64,000 bases of DNA from Holophagales bacterium (GTDB taxonomy: Bacteria; Acidobacteriota; Thermoanaerobaculia; UBA5066). The notes under the pieces are model-generated. The model saw nothing but the letters and a program-made list of their open reading frames with translations. It ran no database searches and was not told the origin of the DNA. Shown here piece by piece: positions 17,214-24,028 of this stretch (its first letter is position 1; every line of letters begins with the position of its first letter). Position numbers and translations under genes: made by a program. The DNA is taken from contig JADJZB010000030.1 of assembly GCA_016719485.1 (NCBI GenBank), positions 221,501 to 285,500 on the forward strand, read 5' to 3'.

Positions 17214-17904
17214 CCGGGACCCGTTCGCCGTCCGCCATCACCGCCGTCTTCCCTTCCTCGAGGGAGGCGAGCTTTCCGACGTTGACGACCCACGAGCGGT
17301 GGACGCGGACGAAGCGCGCGGCGGGAAGCCGTGTGGCGAGGTCGGAGAGCGTCTGGTGCTTCAGGTGGTTCTTTCCTCCCGAGCGGATCAGGACGTAGTC
17401 GTCCTCGGCCTTCACCCACGCGACCGTCTCGACGGCGAGGAGCGTCACGCGCGTCCCCTCGCGCACCGCGATCCGCTCGAGGGGCACACCCTCCGGCCGC
17501 GCGGCGGCGGCGAGGGTGGCCGGATCGGGTCCTTTCGCCCCGGAGCCGAGGAGGGCCCGCGCCTTCGCGAGCGCGGCGTCGAAGCGCTCCTTCGAGAACG
17601 GCTTCAGGAGATAGTCGACGGCGCTCACCTCGAACGCCTTCACGGCGTGCCGGTCGTAGGCGGTGACGAAGACGACGGCGGGGCGCGGGTCGAGCAGCTC
17701 GAGCGTCTCGAACCCGGTGAGGCGCGGCATCTGGACGTCGAGAAAGAGGAGGTCGGGGGCGAGGGCGGCGACCGCCTCGATCGCCTCGATCCCGTTCGCG
17801 CACTCCGCCACGATCTCGATACCGGGGTGCGCGGCGAGGTGCTCGCGGACGACGGCCCGGGCAAGCTCCTCGTCGTCGACGACGACGACGCGGAGCGGTT
17901 TCAC
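17164..17904 (-). CDS. LytTR-family response regulator
   Basis: A 246-residue regulator with an N-terminal receiver (acidic pair D10-D11, phospho-acceptor D56 in LFLDVQMP, K101 in LLKPF). A LytTR DNA-binding domain (about 145-246) contains KAEDDYVLI and RVHRSWVVNV. Its GTG start overlaps the kinase stop as GTGA, with GGAGGG upstream, so the pair is coupled. It is the last gene of the liaF-like/kinase/regulator operon. Targets are unknown; LytTR proteins bind pairs of short direct repeats. The 3' end runs 50 bases into the convergent phosphatase gene. Confidence 0.93.
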   Translation of the reverse strand: MKPLRVVVVDDEELARAVVREHLAAHPGIEIVAECANGIEAIEAVAALAPDLLFLDVQMPRLTGFETLELLDPRPAVVFVTAYDRHAVKAFEVSAVDYLLKPFSKERFDAALAKARALLGSGAKGPDPATLAAAARPEGVPLERIAVREGTRVTLLAVETVAWVKAEDDYVLIRSGGKNHLKHQTLSDLATRLPAARFVRVHRSWVVNVGKLASLEEGKTAVMADGERVPVSRAGAARLRERMPRG

Positions 17905-18968
17905 CCCTCCTCCGGCGGCGCCCCCGGAACGACGAGGACGACCGAGAAGCGCTTTCCTTCCCCCCGCTCCTCGATCTCGGCGGCGCGTCCCCACGCCGCG
18001 GCGAGCCGGCGCCTCACGATGGAGAGACCGAGGCCGCTCCCGGGGGTGGCCGGCGTCTCGGGGTCGTAGGGGTTCTCGATGGCGACGCGCACCCCGTCTC
18101 CCGCCCGTTCCACGCGGAGCGTCACCGTCCCCCCTTCGATGAGGGTCGCGATGCCGTGGCGGACGGCGTTCTCGACGAGGGGCTGCAGGAGGAGCGGCGG
18201 GATGGCCGTGGCCAGGAGCGTCTCGTCGACCAGCTCCTCGACCTCGAGACGGCGACCGTAGCGGACCCTCTCGATGGCGAGGAACTGCTGCGCCAGCGCC
18301 AGCTCCTCGCGCAGAGGAATGAGCGACCTCTCGCCCGACGAGAGGCTCCGCCGGAGGAAGTCCGACAGGAGGATGCACATCTCGCGGGCGCGTGCCGGGG
18401 CGGTCGTCGTCAGGGCGCTCACCGAGTTGAGCGCGTTGAAGAGGAAGTGCGGGTTCAGCTGCGCCTTCAGGGCCTCGAGCTCGGCTTCGCGCGCCAGGAC
18501 GCGGGCCTCCATCGCCCGCCTCTCGGCCGCCTGCGAAGACTCGAGGGAGAGGAGGATGTAGTGGAAAGTGACGGAGAGGAGGTAGAGGAGGACCCCGAGG
18601 ACGAAGAGCGGGGGAACGGCCAGGCCGAACCGCTCGGGGAGCGTTGCGAACTCGGGAAGGGTCCCGAGCATGCTCGCCAGAGTCGAGCCGGCGAGCGTCA
18701 GCAGCGATGCGGCGATGAGCGCCCCGACGACGTGGACCCCGAGGACCGAGCCGGTCCGGGCCCGGGTCAGCGGCGCGCTGCGGCAGGCATAGAAGGAGGA
18801 GAGGCAGAGGAAGGCGTAGACGAGCGACAGCGGCGCGGCGAGCGCCGCCGCCTCGCCGATCGAAAGGCTCCCCGGGAGCGCGAGCAGGTAGGCCTGTATC
18901 GCCGCCAGGGGAACCCAGGCGAGGAGGTAGGCCAGCAGCCTCTCCCGGCGAGCCAGGATGGGATGCAC
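17901..18968 (-). CDS. LytS/YehU-type sensor histidine kinase
   Basis: A 355-residue kinase with four membrane helices (about 12-140), a short coiled coil (about 143-168) and a His_kinase domain. The phosphorylated H174 is in AQLNPHFLFNALNS. A GHKL ATPase domain contains LLQPLVENAVRHGI (N box) and PGSGLGLSIVRRRL (G box). It lacks the long 5TM-LYT sensor of true LytS and is closer to the short YehU/AlgZ type. It lies one base after the LiaF-like gene and overlaps the LytTR gene, so the three form one unit. The LiaF-like protein may modulate the kinase, by analogy with LiaF and LiaS. Confidence 0.92.
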   Translation of the reverse strand: MHPILARRERLLAYLLAWVPLAAIQAYLLALPGSLSIGEAAALAAPLSLVYAFLCLSSFYACRSAPLTRARTGSVLGVHVVGALIAASLLTLAGSTLASMLGTLPEFATLPERFGLAVPPLFVLGVLLYLLSVTFHYILLSLESSQAAERRAMEARVLAREAELEALKAQLNPHFLFNALNSVSALTTTAPARAREMCILLSDFLRRSLSSGERSLIPLREELALAQQFLAIERVRYGRRLEVEELVDETLLATAIPPLLLQPLVENAVRHGIATLIEGGTVTLRVERAGDGVRVAIENPYDPETPATPGSGLGLSIVRRRLAAAWGRAAEIEERGEGKRFSVVLVVPGAPPEEG

Positions 18969-18969
18969 G

Positions 18970-19686
18970 TCAGTTCTTGATGTCGAGGCCGCCGAAGACG
19001 ACGAAGCCGTCGATGACGAGCCTCTTCGGCGGGACGTCTCCGTCGAGGGGAGGGTGGGCGCTCTTGTCGTCGGTGCCGCCGAAGATCGCGAAGGCCTTCA
19101 CGTCGACGGCCCAGTCGCGCGGGACGCGGATGTCGCCGCCGCCGAACGCGATGAAGACGGTGATCGACGCCTGGTCGTCGGGGATCCGGCAGTTCGTCAG
19201 GTCGAGCTCGAAGCCCCCGAAGAGCGCGTTGATCTCGCCGCCGAGGAACTCGGTCGTCGTGATCGAGCGGTCCCACCCGCCGAAGATCGCCGTCTCGTCG
19301 AGCGTCGCCGCCGTCCGGCTCTCGATCGTCCGGTCGGGGAAGGTCCGCCCCCCTGCCTTCTGCACGAGGCGAATGCCGAGCGCCACGAGGACGAGCGGCA
19401 TGAGCTTCCAGACCGGGAAGCGGAGGACGTCGAGGTTGTCGAGGAGCAGGAGCGTCCCGGCGAGGGCGACGACCCAGCCCCAGAAGCCGTTCCAGAAGCC
19501 GCGCCGCTGGAGCGCCTTCGTCAGCCCGATCGCCACGAGACCGACCGGCCAGAGGCGCAGGAGGAACCGCGCCGAGACGAGACCGAAGTTGTCGAGCGTG
19601 AAGAGGAGGCCCACGAGGATGACGAGGATGCCGAACACGAGCCGGACCGCGCCCGCCGCCGCCGGGAATTTCGGGTTGTTCTTCAT
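18970..19686 (-). CDS. LiaF-like membrane protein
   Basis: A 238-residue protein. The N-terminal half has four membrane helices with the LiaF-TM pattern (residues 12-110: GILVILVGLLFTLDN, then LWPVGLVAIG, LAGTLLLLDN, LMPLVLVALGIRL). The C-terminal half is a beta-rich domain with repeated IFGG motifs (AIFGGWDR, ALFGGFELDL, IAFGGGDIRVP, VFGGLDIKN) that matches the LiaF/YvqF C-terminal family. LiaF proteins of Firmicutes restrain the kinase LiaS until the envelope is damaged. Here the partner encoded one base downstream is a LytS-type kinase. The ATG follows GGAGG. Confidence 0.88.
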   Translation of the reverse strand: MKNNPKFPAAAGAVRLVFGILVILVGLLFTLDNFGLVSARFLLRLWPVGLVAIGLTKALQRRGFWNGFWGWVVALAGTLLLLDNLDVLRFPVWKLMPLVLVALGIRLVQKAGGRTFPDRTIESRTAATLDETAIFGGWDRSITTTEFLGGEINALFGGFELDLTNCRIPDDQASITVFIAFGGGDIRVPRDWAVDVKAFAIFGGTDDKSAHPPLDGDVPPKRLVIDGFVVFGGLDIKN

Positions 19687-19702
19687 GGCCTGCCTCCGCG
19701 CT

Positions 19703-19742
19703 CCCCGGGTGGGAGCCTCTGCCTGAAGTTACGCACCCGGGG
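19703..19742. promoter_or_regulatory. Inverted repeat upstream of the LiaF-like operon
   Basis: CCCCGGGTG at 19703-19711 and CACCCGGGG at 19734-19742 form a perfect 9-base inverted repeat with a 22-base spacer, 17 bases upstream of the LiaF-like start. It could be an operator or an mRNA structure. The rest of the 172-base gap to the Hsp70-like gene holds nothing I recognise. Confidence 0.4.
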
Positions 19743-19858
19743 TGACTGCCGCTTCCCCGATTCGGCGAATCGACGACGGGCGTCGGCGAGCGGCCGTCCT
19801 GGAGCGGGCTGTGGCCCGGGGCTCCGTCCGCTCGCCGTTCTCCAGGCGCCTGGCCACG

Positions 19859-21355
19859 TCAGAGGCCGGACCGGCCGAGACGGAACGTCGTCGAAAAGCC
19901 GTCGGAAGGGACGCGGATCGTCACCTCCACCGCCCCGGCGTCGGTGCAGGCATAGACCTCCTCCACTTCCGGTCCCGGCGCGGAGAGCCTCCGGACGGTG
20001 GCCCCGTCGAGCGGCATCCCCCGCAGCGACGCCTGGAAGGGGAACCTCACGTCCTGCCACGGCGTGACGTCGCCGTCGGGACGCCCCTCCACGAGGCGGC
20101 TGCACTCGACGAACCGGAAGTGCCCCAGGTCGTGCGCGGCGCGGTAGCGCCGTACGGCCGTCAGCGGCGCCTGGCCCGCCGCCGGGAGCGGGACGTCCTT
20201 GGGGAAGATCGGGTCGAAGACGACCTCCTCCCCCGCCTCCGCCTCGCGGAAGACGCCGAAGTGCCGCGTGAGCCGGTCGGCGAGGGCGAAGCCCGCGTCG
20301 CCGTCGAGGAAAAGGGCGAGGCCGACCGCGGTGGCGGCGAAGGGGTGGGGCGAGCGCTTCACCCTCTTCTCCCCGAACCTCTCGCGCAGCCGCCGGCCGA
20401 CGAGCGGGAAGGCCCCCGCCCCGCCGACGACGTAGACGCCCGCCAGCTCCCCCTCTTCGACCTCGCCCGCCCGAAGGACCGGCTCGGTCGCCGCGATCGT
20501 CCGCTCGACGAGGAGCGCGCAGGCCTCCCACACGTCTTCGATCGGAAGGGCGATCGGCGGGAGGTCGAGCGGCGAGAGGTCGAGGACGAGCCTCCGGGTG
20601 TTCGGCCCCACCGCCTCTTTCTGCCGCGCGCACTCTTCCAGGAGGAGCTCGCGCGCGTCGGAGTCGGGCTCGGGCGCTCCCGTCTGCGCCAGGACGGCCG
20701 CCAGGATCGCCTCGTCGAAGTCGTCCCCGCCGAGGCGCCGGACCCCTTCGCTCGTGACGACCTCGTTCGTCTTCCCCGTCATCCGGAGGAGCGACGCGTC
20801 GAACGTGCCGCCGCCGAGGTCGTAGACCAGGACGTGCTCGCGCCGGGACGTGATCGTGGACCGGAAGCGGTGTGCGTACTCGAAGCCGGCGGCCGACGGC
20901 TCGTTCAGGAGCGCCACGGGAGTGAAGCCCGCCGACCGGAACGCTTCCAGCGTGAGGAAGCGCTGGGCGCTCGAGGAATTGGCCGGGACCGAGATCGCCG
21001 CCTCGAGCGGCTCCCCGTCCTCGACACCGGCGTTCGAGCGGGTGAGGAGGTCCTCTCTCACCTTGGAAAGGAAGCCGGTGAGGAGGTCGAGCAGAAGGAT
21101 GGTGCGCCCGCCGGCCTCGATCGCCGCCCGGGGGCCGGCGTCGGCGAGGAGCCTCTTGAACGACCGCACGAGACGGACGCCCGGCTCGTGCCTCACCGTG
21201 GCCGCGTCGAAGCCGTACCGCAGCTCGCCCGACGGGAGGAGGGCGGCGAGCGACGGGTAGGGGTCTCCCCCCTCGAAGGCGACCACGGGGTAGTTCCCGC
21301 GGTCGACCATCGTCACCACCGTGTGGGTCGTCCCGAAGTCGACGCCGAGGCGCAT
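19859..21355 (-). CDS. Hsp70-like ATPase (DnaK relative with short C-terminus)
   Basis: A 498-residue protein with the Hsp70/actin-type nucleotide-binding domain: phosphate-1 motif VDFGTTHTVV (residues 5-14), phosphate-2 motif VYDLGGGTFDASLL, and an adenosine motif near YVVGGAGAFP. Only about 110 residues follow, so the normal substrate domain and helical lid of DnaK (about 640 residues) are largely absent. It is not next to grpE or dnaJ, so it is not the housekeeping DnaK. Its role is unknown. A -10-like TAAACT lies 10 bases before the ATG. Confidence 0.85.
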   Translation of the reverse strand: MRLGVDFGTTHTVVTMVDRGNYPVVAFEGGDPYPSLAALLPSGELRYGFDAATVRHEPGVRLVRSFKRLLADAGPRAAIEAGGRTILLLDLLTGFLSKVREDLLTRSNAGVEDGEPLEAAISVPANSSSAQRFLTLEAFRSAGFTPVALLNEPSAAGFEYAHRFRSTITSRREHVLVYDLGGGTFDASLLRMTGKTNEVVTSEGVRRLGGDDFDEAILAAVLAQTGAPEPDSDARELLLEECARQKEAVGPNTRRLVLDLSPLDLPPIALPIEDVWEACALLVERTIAATEPVLRAGEVEEGELAGVYVVGGAGAFPLVGRRLRERFGEKRVKRSPHPFAATAVGLALFLDGDAGFALADRLTRHFGVFREAEAGEEVVFDPIFPKDVPLPAAGQAPLTAVRRYRAAHDLGHFRFVECSRLVEGRPDGDVTPWQDVRFPFQASLRGMPLDGATVRRLSAPGPEVEEVYACTDAGAVEVTIRVPSDGFSTTFRLGRSGL

Positions 21356-21365
21356 GCTGACGTGG

Positions 21366-21371
21366 AGTTTA
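21366..21371 (-). promoter_or_regulatory. -10-like box close to the Hsp70-like start
   Basis: TAAACT is separated from the ATG at 21355 by 10 bases, with no ribosome binding site between them. It fits a short or absent leader; a -35 box is not clear. Confidence 0.3.
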
Positions 21372-21418
21372 CGGACTTTCGGGGAATTCGAAGACAGGCC
21401 GGGTCGCGGCCCCCGGGC

Positions 21419-21778
21419 TCAGCGCGTCAGCTCGAGACCCGTCGCTTCGAGAGACGGGGTGCCGTCCGGGCCCTTCGAGCGGAAGGTCCCCTCGGCCGTC
21501 GCGGCGGCGCCCGTGGCGTCGGCAGGGAGCGCCGACCCTCCCCGCATCGTCACGAGGAGCGAAGCGGCCCCCTCCATGATGCGGAAGGACCCCGCTTCGT
21601 TCAGGACCTCGCCGCGCACCCGGACGGTCTTTCCTTCGTAGGTGGCGGACTGCCGGTGCAGGTCGGCGATGGAGACGGGCGTCAGCCCCCGCAGCGGCTT
21701 TCCGTAGAGCTCCGCCCCCGGGGCCGACAGGGCCAGCCCGGCCAGGACGAACGCGGCGGCGATCAGGCGAAGCCTCAC
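21419..21778 (-). CDS. Exported small OB-fold-like protein
   Basis: A 119-residue protein with an N-terminal signal peptide (LRLIAAAFVLAGLALSAPGA). The mature part is a predicted beta barrel with ATYEGKTVRVRGEVLNE, FRIMEGAASLLVTM and ATAEGTFRSKG, a pattern seen in periplasmic OB-fold domains. Binding partner and function are unknown. The GTG start at 21778 puts the signal peptide at the N-terminus; TACAAT lies 6 bases before it, so the mRNA may be leaderless. It is on the same strand as the Hsp70-like gene, 63 bases upstream of that gene's start. Confidence 0.6.
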   Translation of the reverse strand: MRLRLIAAAFVLAGLALSAPGAELYGKPLRGLTPVSIADLHRQSATYEGKTVRVRGEVLNEAGSFRIMEGAASLLVTMRGGSALPADATGAAATAEGTFRSKGPDGTPSLEATGLELTR

Positions 21779-21784
21779 GCGTCC

Positions 21785-21790
21785 ATTGTA
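21785..21790 (-). promoter_or_regulatory. -10 box of the OB-fold gene, leaderless geometry
   Basis: TACAAT is followed by 6 bases and the GTG start. The expected transcription start falls on or beside the start codon. No Shine-Dalgarno sequence is present. Confidence 0.45.
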
Positions 21791-21824
21791 GGCCCCTGCG
21801 CCCGCGGGGTAGGCTCCCCGCCGC

Positions 21825-22103
21825 ATGGAGACCTTCGACTCCGTCCTCAAAGCTCTCGTCGGCGCCGTCGGCGTCGCCAGCGGCGCGGCCTACATCCCCC
21901 AGGCGGTGAGGATCTGGAAGAGGCGTTCGAGCGACGACGTTTCCGTCGTCACCTACCTGCTCTTCCTCCTCGGCCAGGTCATCTGGCTGACCTACGGCAT
22001 CCGCTTCGGCCTCCTCGAGATCGTCCTCGGGATGTCGGCGAACCTCGCCGGAAACCTCGCCGTCATCCTCGCGGCGTTCCGCTTCCGCAGCCGCGCCGCG
22101 TGA
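21825..22103 (+). CDS. SemiSWEET-type PQ-loop transporter
   Basis: A 92-residue protein with three membrane helices (about 8-30, 42-62, 66-88) and the PQ motif in AAYIPQAVRIWKRRSSDDVS. This is the size and layout of bacterial SemiSWEETs, which dimerise to carry small sugars down a gradient. The substrate is unknown. Its stop overlaps the GTG of the pseudouridine synthase gene (GTGA). TAGGCT lies 9 bases before the ATG and there is no clear ribosome binding site. Confidence 0.88.
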   Translation: METFDSVLKALVGAVGVASGAAYIPQAVRIWKRRSSDDVSVVTYLLFLLGQVIWLTYGIRFGLLEIVLGMSANLAGNLAVILAAFRFRSRAA

Positions 22104-22846
22104 CGCTCCGGCCGCTCCCCGTCCCGCCGGGCGCCGAGGAGTACCTCGCCTTCGACAAGGAGGCGGGGCAGAACGCGCACGGCTTCGGCGGCCTCCTCGA
22201 GGAGGCCCGGCGCGCCCTGGGAGACGACCTCCAGCTCGTCCACCGCCTCGACCGGATCACGTCCGGCCTCCTGCTCCTGGCCCGGGGCGAGAAGGCCCTG
22301 CGGGTCGCCCACGACGCCTGGGCGACGCGCGTCTCCAAGACCTACGTTGCGCTCGTCCGGGGCATACCCGCCCAGCCCGAGGGGACCATCGAAGACCCCG
22401 TCCTCGAGCACCGCTCGGGGAGGCCGTGGCTCATGGCACGCGCCGTCCGGGCGGCGTACGGTCCCGACCGCGCCGCGCGCCTCCTGCGCGGCGAGGGCCT
22501 CTCCTTCATTCCGCCGCTCCCGCCCCCCGCACGCTCCGCCGTCCACCCCGCGGGCCGGCCCGCGGTCACCCGCTGGAGGCTGCTCGAGACCCGCGGCGAC
22601 GACGCGCTGCTGGAGCTTTCCCCGGAGACGGGACGGATGCACCAGCTGCGCGTCCACCTCGCAGCGGTCGGACACCCGCTCCTCGGCGACCCGCTCTACG
22701 ACCCGCAGGCGGCTTCGTCAGACCCGGGTACCGGGCCCACACCCTTCCTCCGCGCCGTCCGCATCGTCTGGGAGGATCCGCCTGGCGCCCCGGCCGGGAC
22801 GGCCTGGGCGTTCGAGGCGCCGGCGTCTGAGATGATCCCCGCGTGA
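22100..22846 (+). CDS. RluA-family RNA pseudouridine synthase
   Basis: A 248-residue enzyme with the catalytic Asp motif LVHRLDRITSGLLLLA and the later family motifs SKTYVALVRG and ETGRMHQLRVHLAAVGHPLLGDPLY. There is no N-terminal S4 domain. RluA enzymes change specific uridines of rRNA or tRNA to pseudouridine; the target base cannot be assigned. The start is GTG, overlapping the SemiSWEET stop. Its own stop overlaps the GTG of the exonuclease gene, so three genes are coupled. Confidence 0.9.
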   Translation: MTLRPLPVPPGAEEYLAFDKEAGQNAHGFGGLLEEARRALGDDLQLVHRLDRITSGLLLLARGEKALRVAHDAWATRVSKTYVALVRGIPAQPEGTIEDPVLEHRSGRPWLMARAVRAAYGPDRAARLLRGEGLSFIPPLPPPARSAVHPAGRPAVTRWRLLETRGDDALLELSPETGRMHQLRVHLAAVGHPLLGDPLYDPQAASSDPGTGPTPFLRAVRIVWEDPPGAPAGTAWAFEAPASEMIPA

Positions 22847-23659
22847 CCGTATCCCTCCCCCCCGAGACCCTCGAGCTCCTCAGGAACCTCTGCGACGGCG
22901 CCCCGCTCGTCATCTTCGACCTCGAGACGACGGGCCCCGACCGCCTCACCGACCGGATCGTCGAGGTGGCGGCCCTGAAGGTCTCCCCGGACGGCAGCGT
23001 CGCGGTCTTCGAGCAGCGCGTGAACCCCGGCGTGAAGATCCCGTCCGAGGCCACGGCCGTCCACGGGATCTCCGACGCCGACGTGGCGGACGCCCCCTCC
23101 TTCGCCGCCGTCGCCCCCGGTCTCGCCGCCTTCCTCGAGGGGTGCGACCTCGCGGGGTACAACCTGCGCGGCTTCGACATCCCGCTCCTCGGCCGCGAGC
23201 TCGACCGGGTGAAGATCCCCTTCTCCTTCGACGGACGGCGTGTCGTCGACGCCCAGGTCATCTACTTCCGCAAGGAGCCGCGCGACCTCTCGGCCGCCGT
23301 CCGCACCTTCGTCGGACGCGAGCACGCCGGGGCCCACTCGGCCCTCGCCGACTCGATCGCCGCCGCCGAGGTCCTGGCGGGGCAGCTGAAACGCTACGAG
23401 GACCTTCCGCGCGGGATCGAGGCCCTCGCGGCGTTCACCGCCCCCCTGGAGGGGCGCTGGGTCGACGCCGACAAGCGCTTCGTGTGGCGGGACGGCGCCG
23501 CGGTCTTCAACTTCGGCGGCAAGCGGGGCCAGTCGCTCGCCGACGTCGCGGCGAAGAACCCCCGAGTACCTCGACTGGATGCTCGACGCCGACTTCCCGG
23601 ACGAGGCCAAGAGGATCGTCCGGGAGGCCCGGGAAGGACGCTTCCCGGTCCGCAGGTGA
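22843..23659 (+). CDS. DnaQ-like 3'-5' exonuclease, frameshifted near the 3' end
   Basis: A DEDD exonuclease: FDLETTG (about residues 26-32) supplies D and E, GYNLRGFDIPLL the next Asp, and GREHAGAHSALADSIAA the HxxxxD end, so the active site is intact. In the given sequence the frame breaks at a five-C run (23559-23563). Dropping one C restores a normal end, with NPEYLDWMLDADFP and a TGA at 23657-23659. Without the correction the frame runs on to 23985 and falsely fuses the exonuclease to the next membrane protein. Role may be DNA or RNA 3' trimming. Most likely a sequence error or a recent indel. Confidence 0.85.
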
Positions 23660-23985
23660 CGGACCCGCCCCCTCCGAGCGGCCGAGGGCTCGCCCGGACC
23701 CGCCACCACCTCGTGAGGCTCGCCCTCCTCACGCTCGGCTGGACCCTCCTCGTGGCGGGTCTCCTGGGCGGCCTCATCCCGTTCGTCCAGGGCTGGCCGT
23801 TCGGCGTCGCCGGGGCGGTGATCCTCTACATCGAGAGCCGCTGGTTCCAGCGGAAGGTCCGCCGCTGGCGGCAGCGCCACCCGCGCGTGGAGCGCGCCTG
23901 GCTGAAGCTGAAGGGCTGGCGGAACCGGCGCAAGAAGCCGCGCCCGGGCGCCGCTCCCGCCTCGCCGCCCGACGACGCCGCCTGA
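23656..23985 (+). CDS. Small membrane protein, PGPGW-like
   Basis: A 109-residue protein with two closely spaced membrane helices (about 20-60: LLTLGWTLLVAGLLGG and GWPFGVAGAVILYIE) and a very basic tail (RKVRRWRQRHPRVERAW). It resembles the small PGPGW transmembrane proteins of unknown function. The GTG start overlaps the TGA of the frame-corrected exonuclease (GTGA), matching the coupling used by its neighbours. Confidence 0.65.
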   Translation: MTDPPPPSGRGLARTRHHLVRLALLTLGWTLLVAGLLGGLIPFVQGWPFGVAGAVILYIESRWFQRKVRRWRQRHPRVERAWLKLKGWRNRRKKPRPGAAPASPPDDAA

Positions 23986-24028
23986 CGGGGCGCCCTCCTC
24001 GCCCTCGCCGGGCGGGTACGGCACCTCC

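Noticed and set aside
22843..23985. A natural fusion of exonuclease and membrane protein
   Set aside because: The sequence between them is out of frame at a C run; one-base correction restores both a normal exonuclease end and a coupled GTG start.
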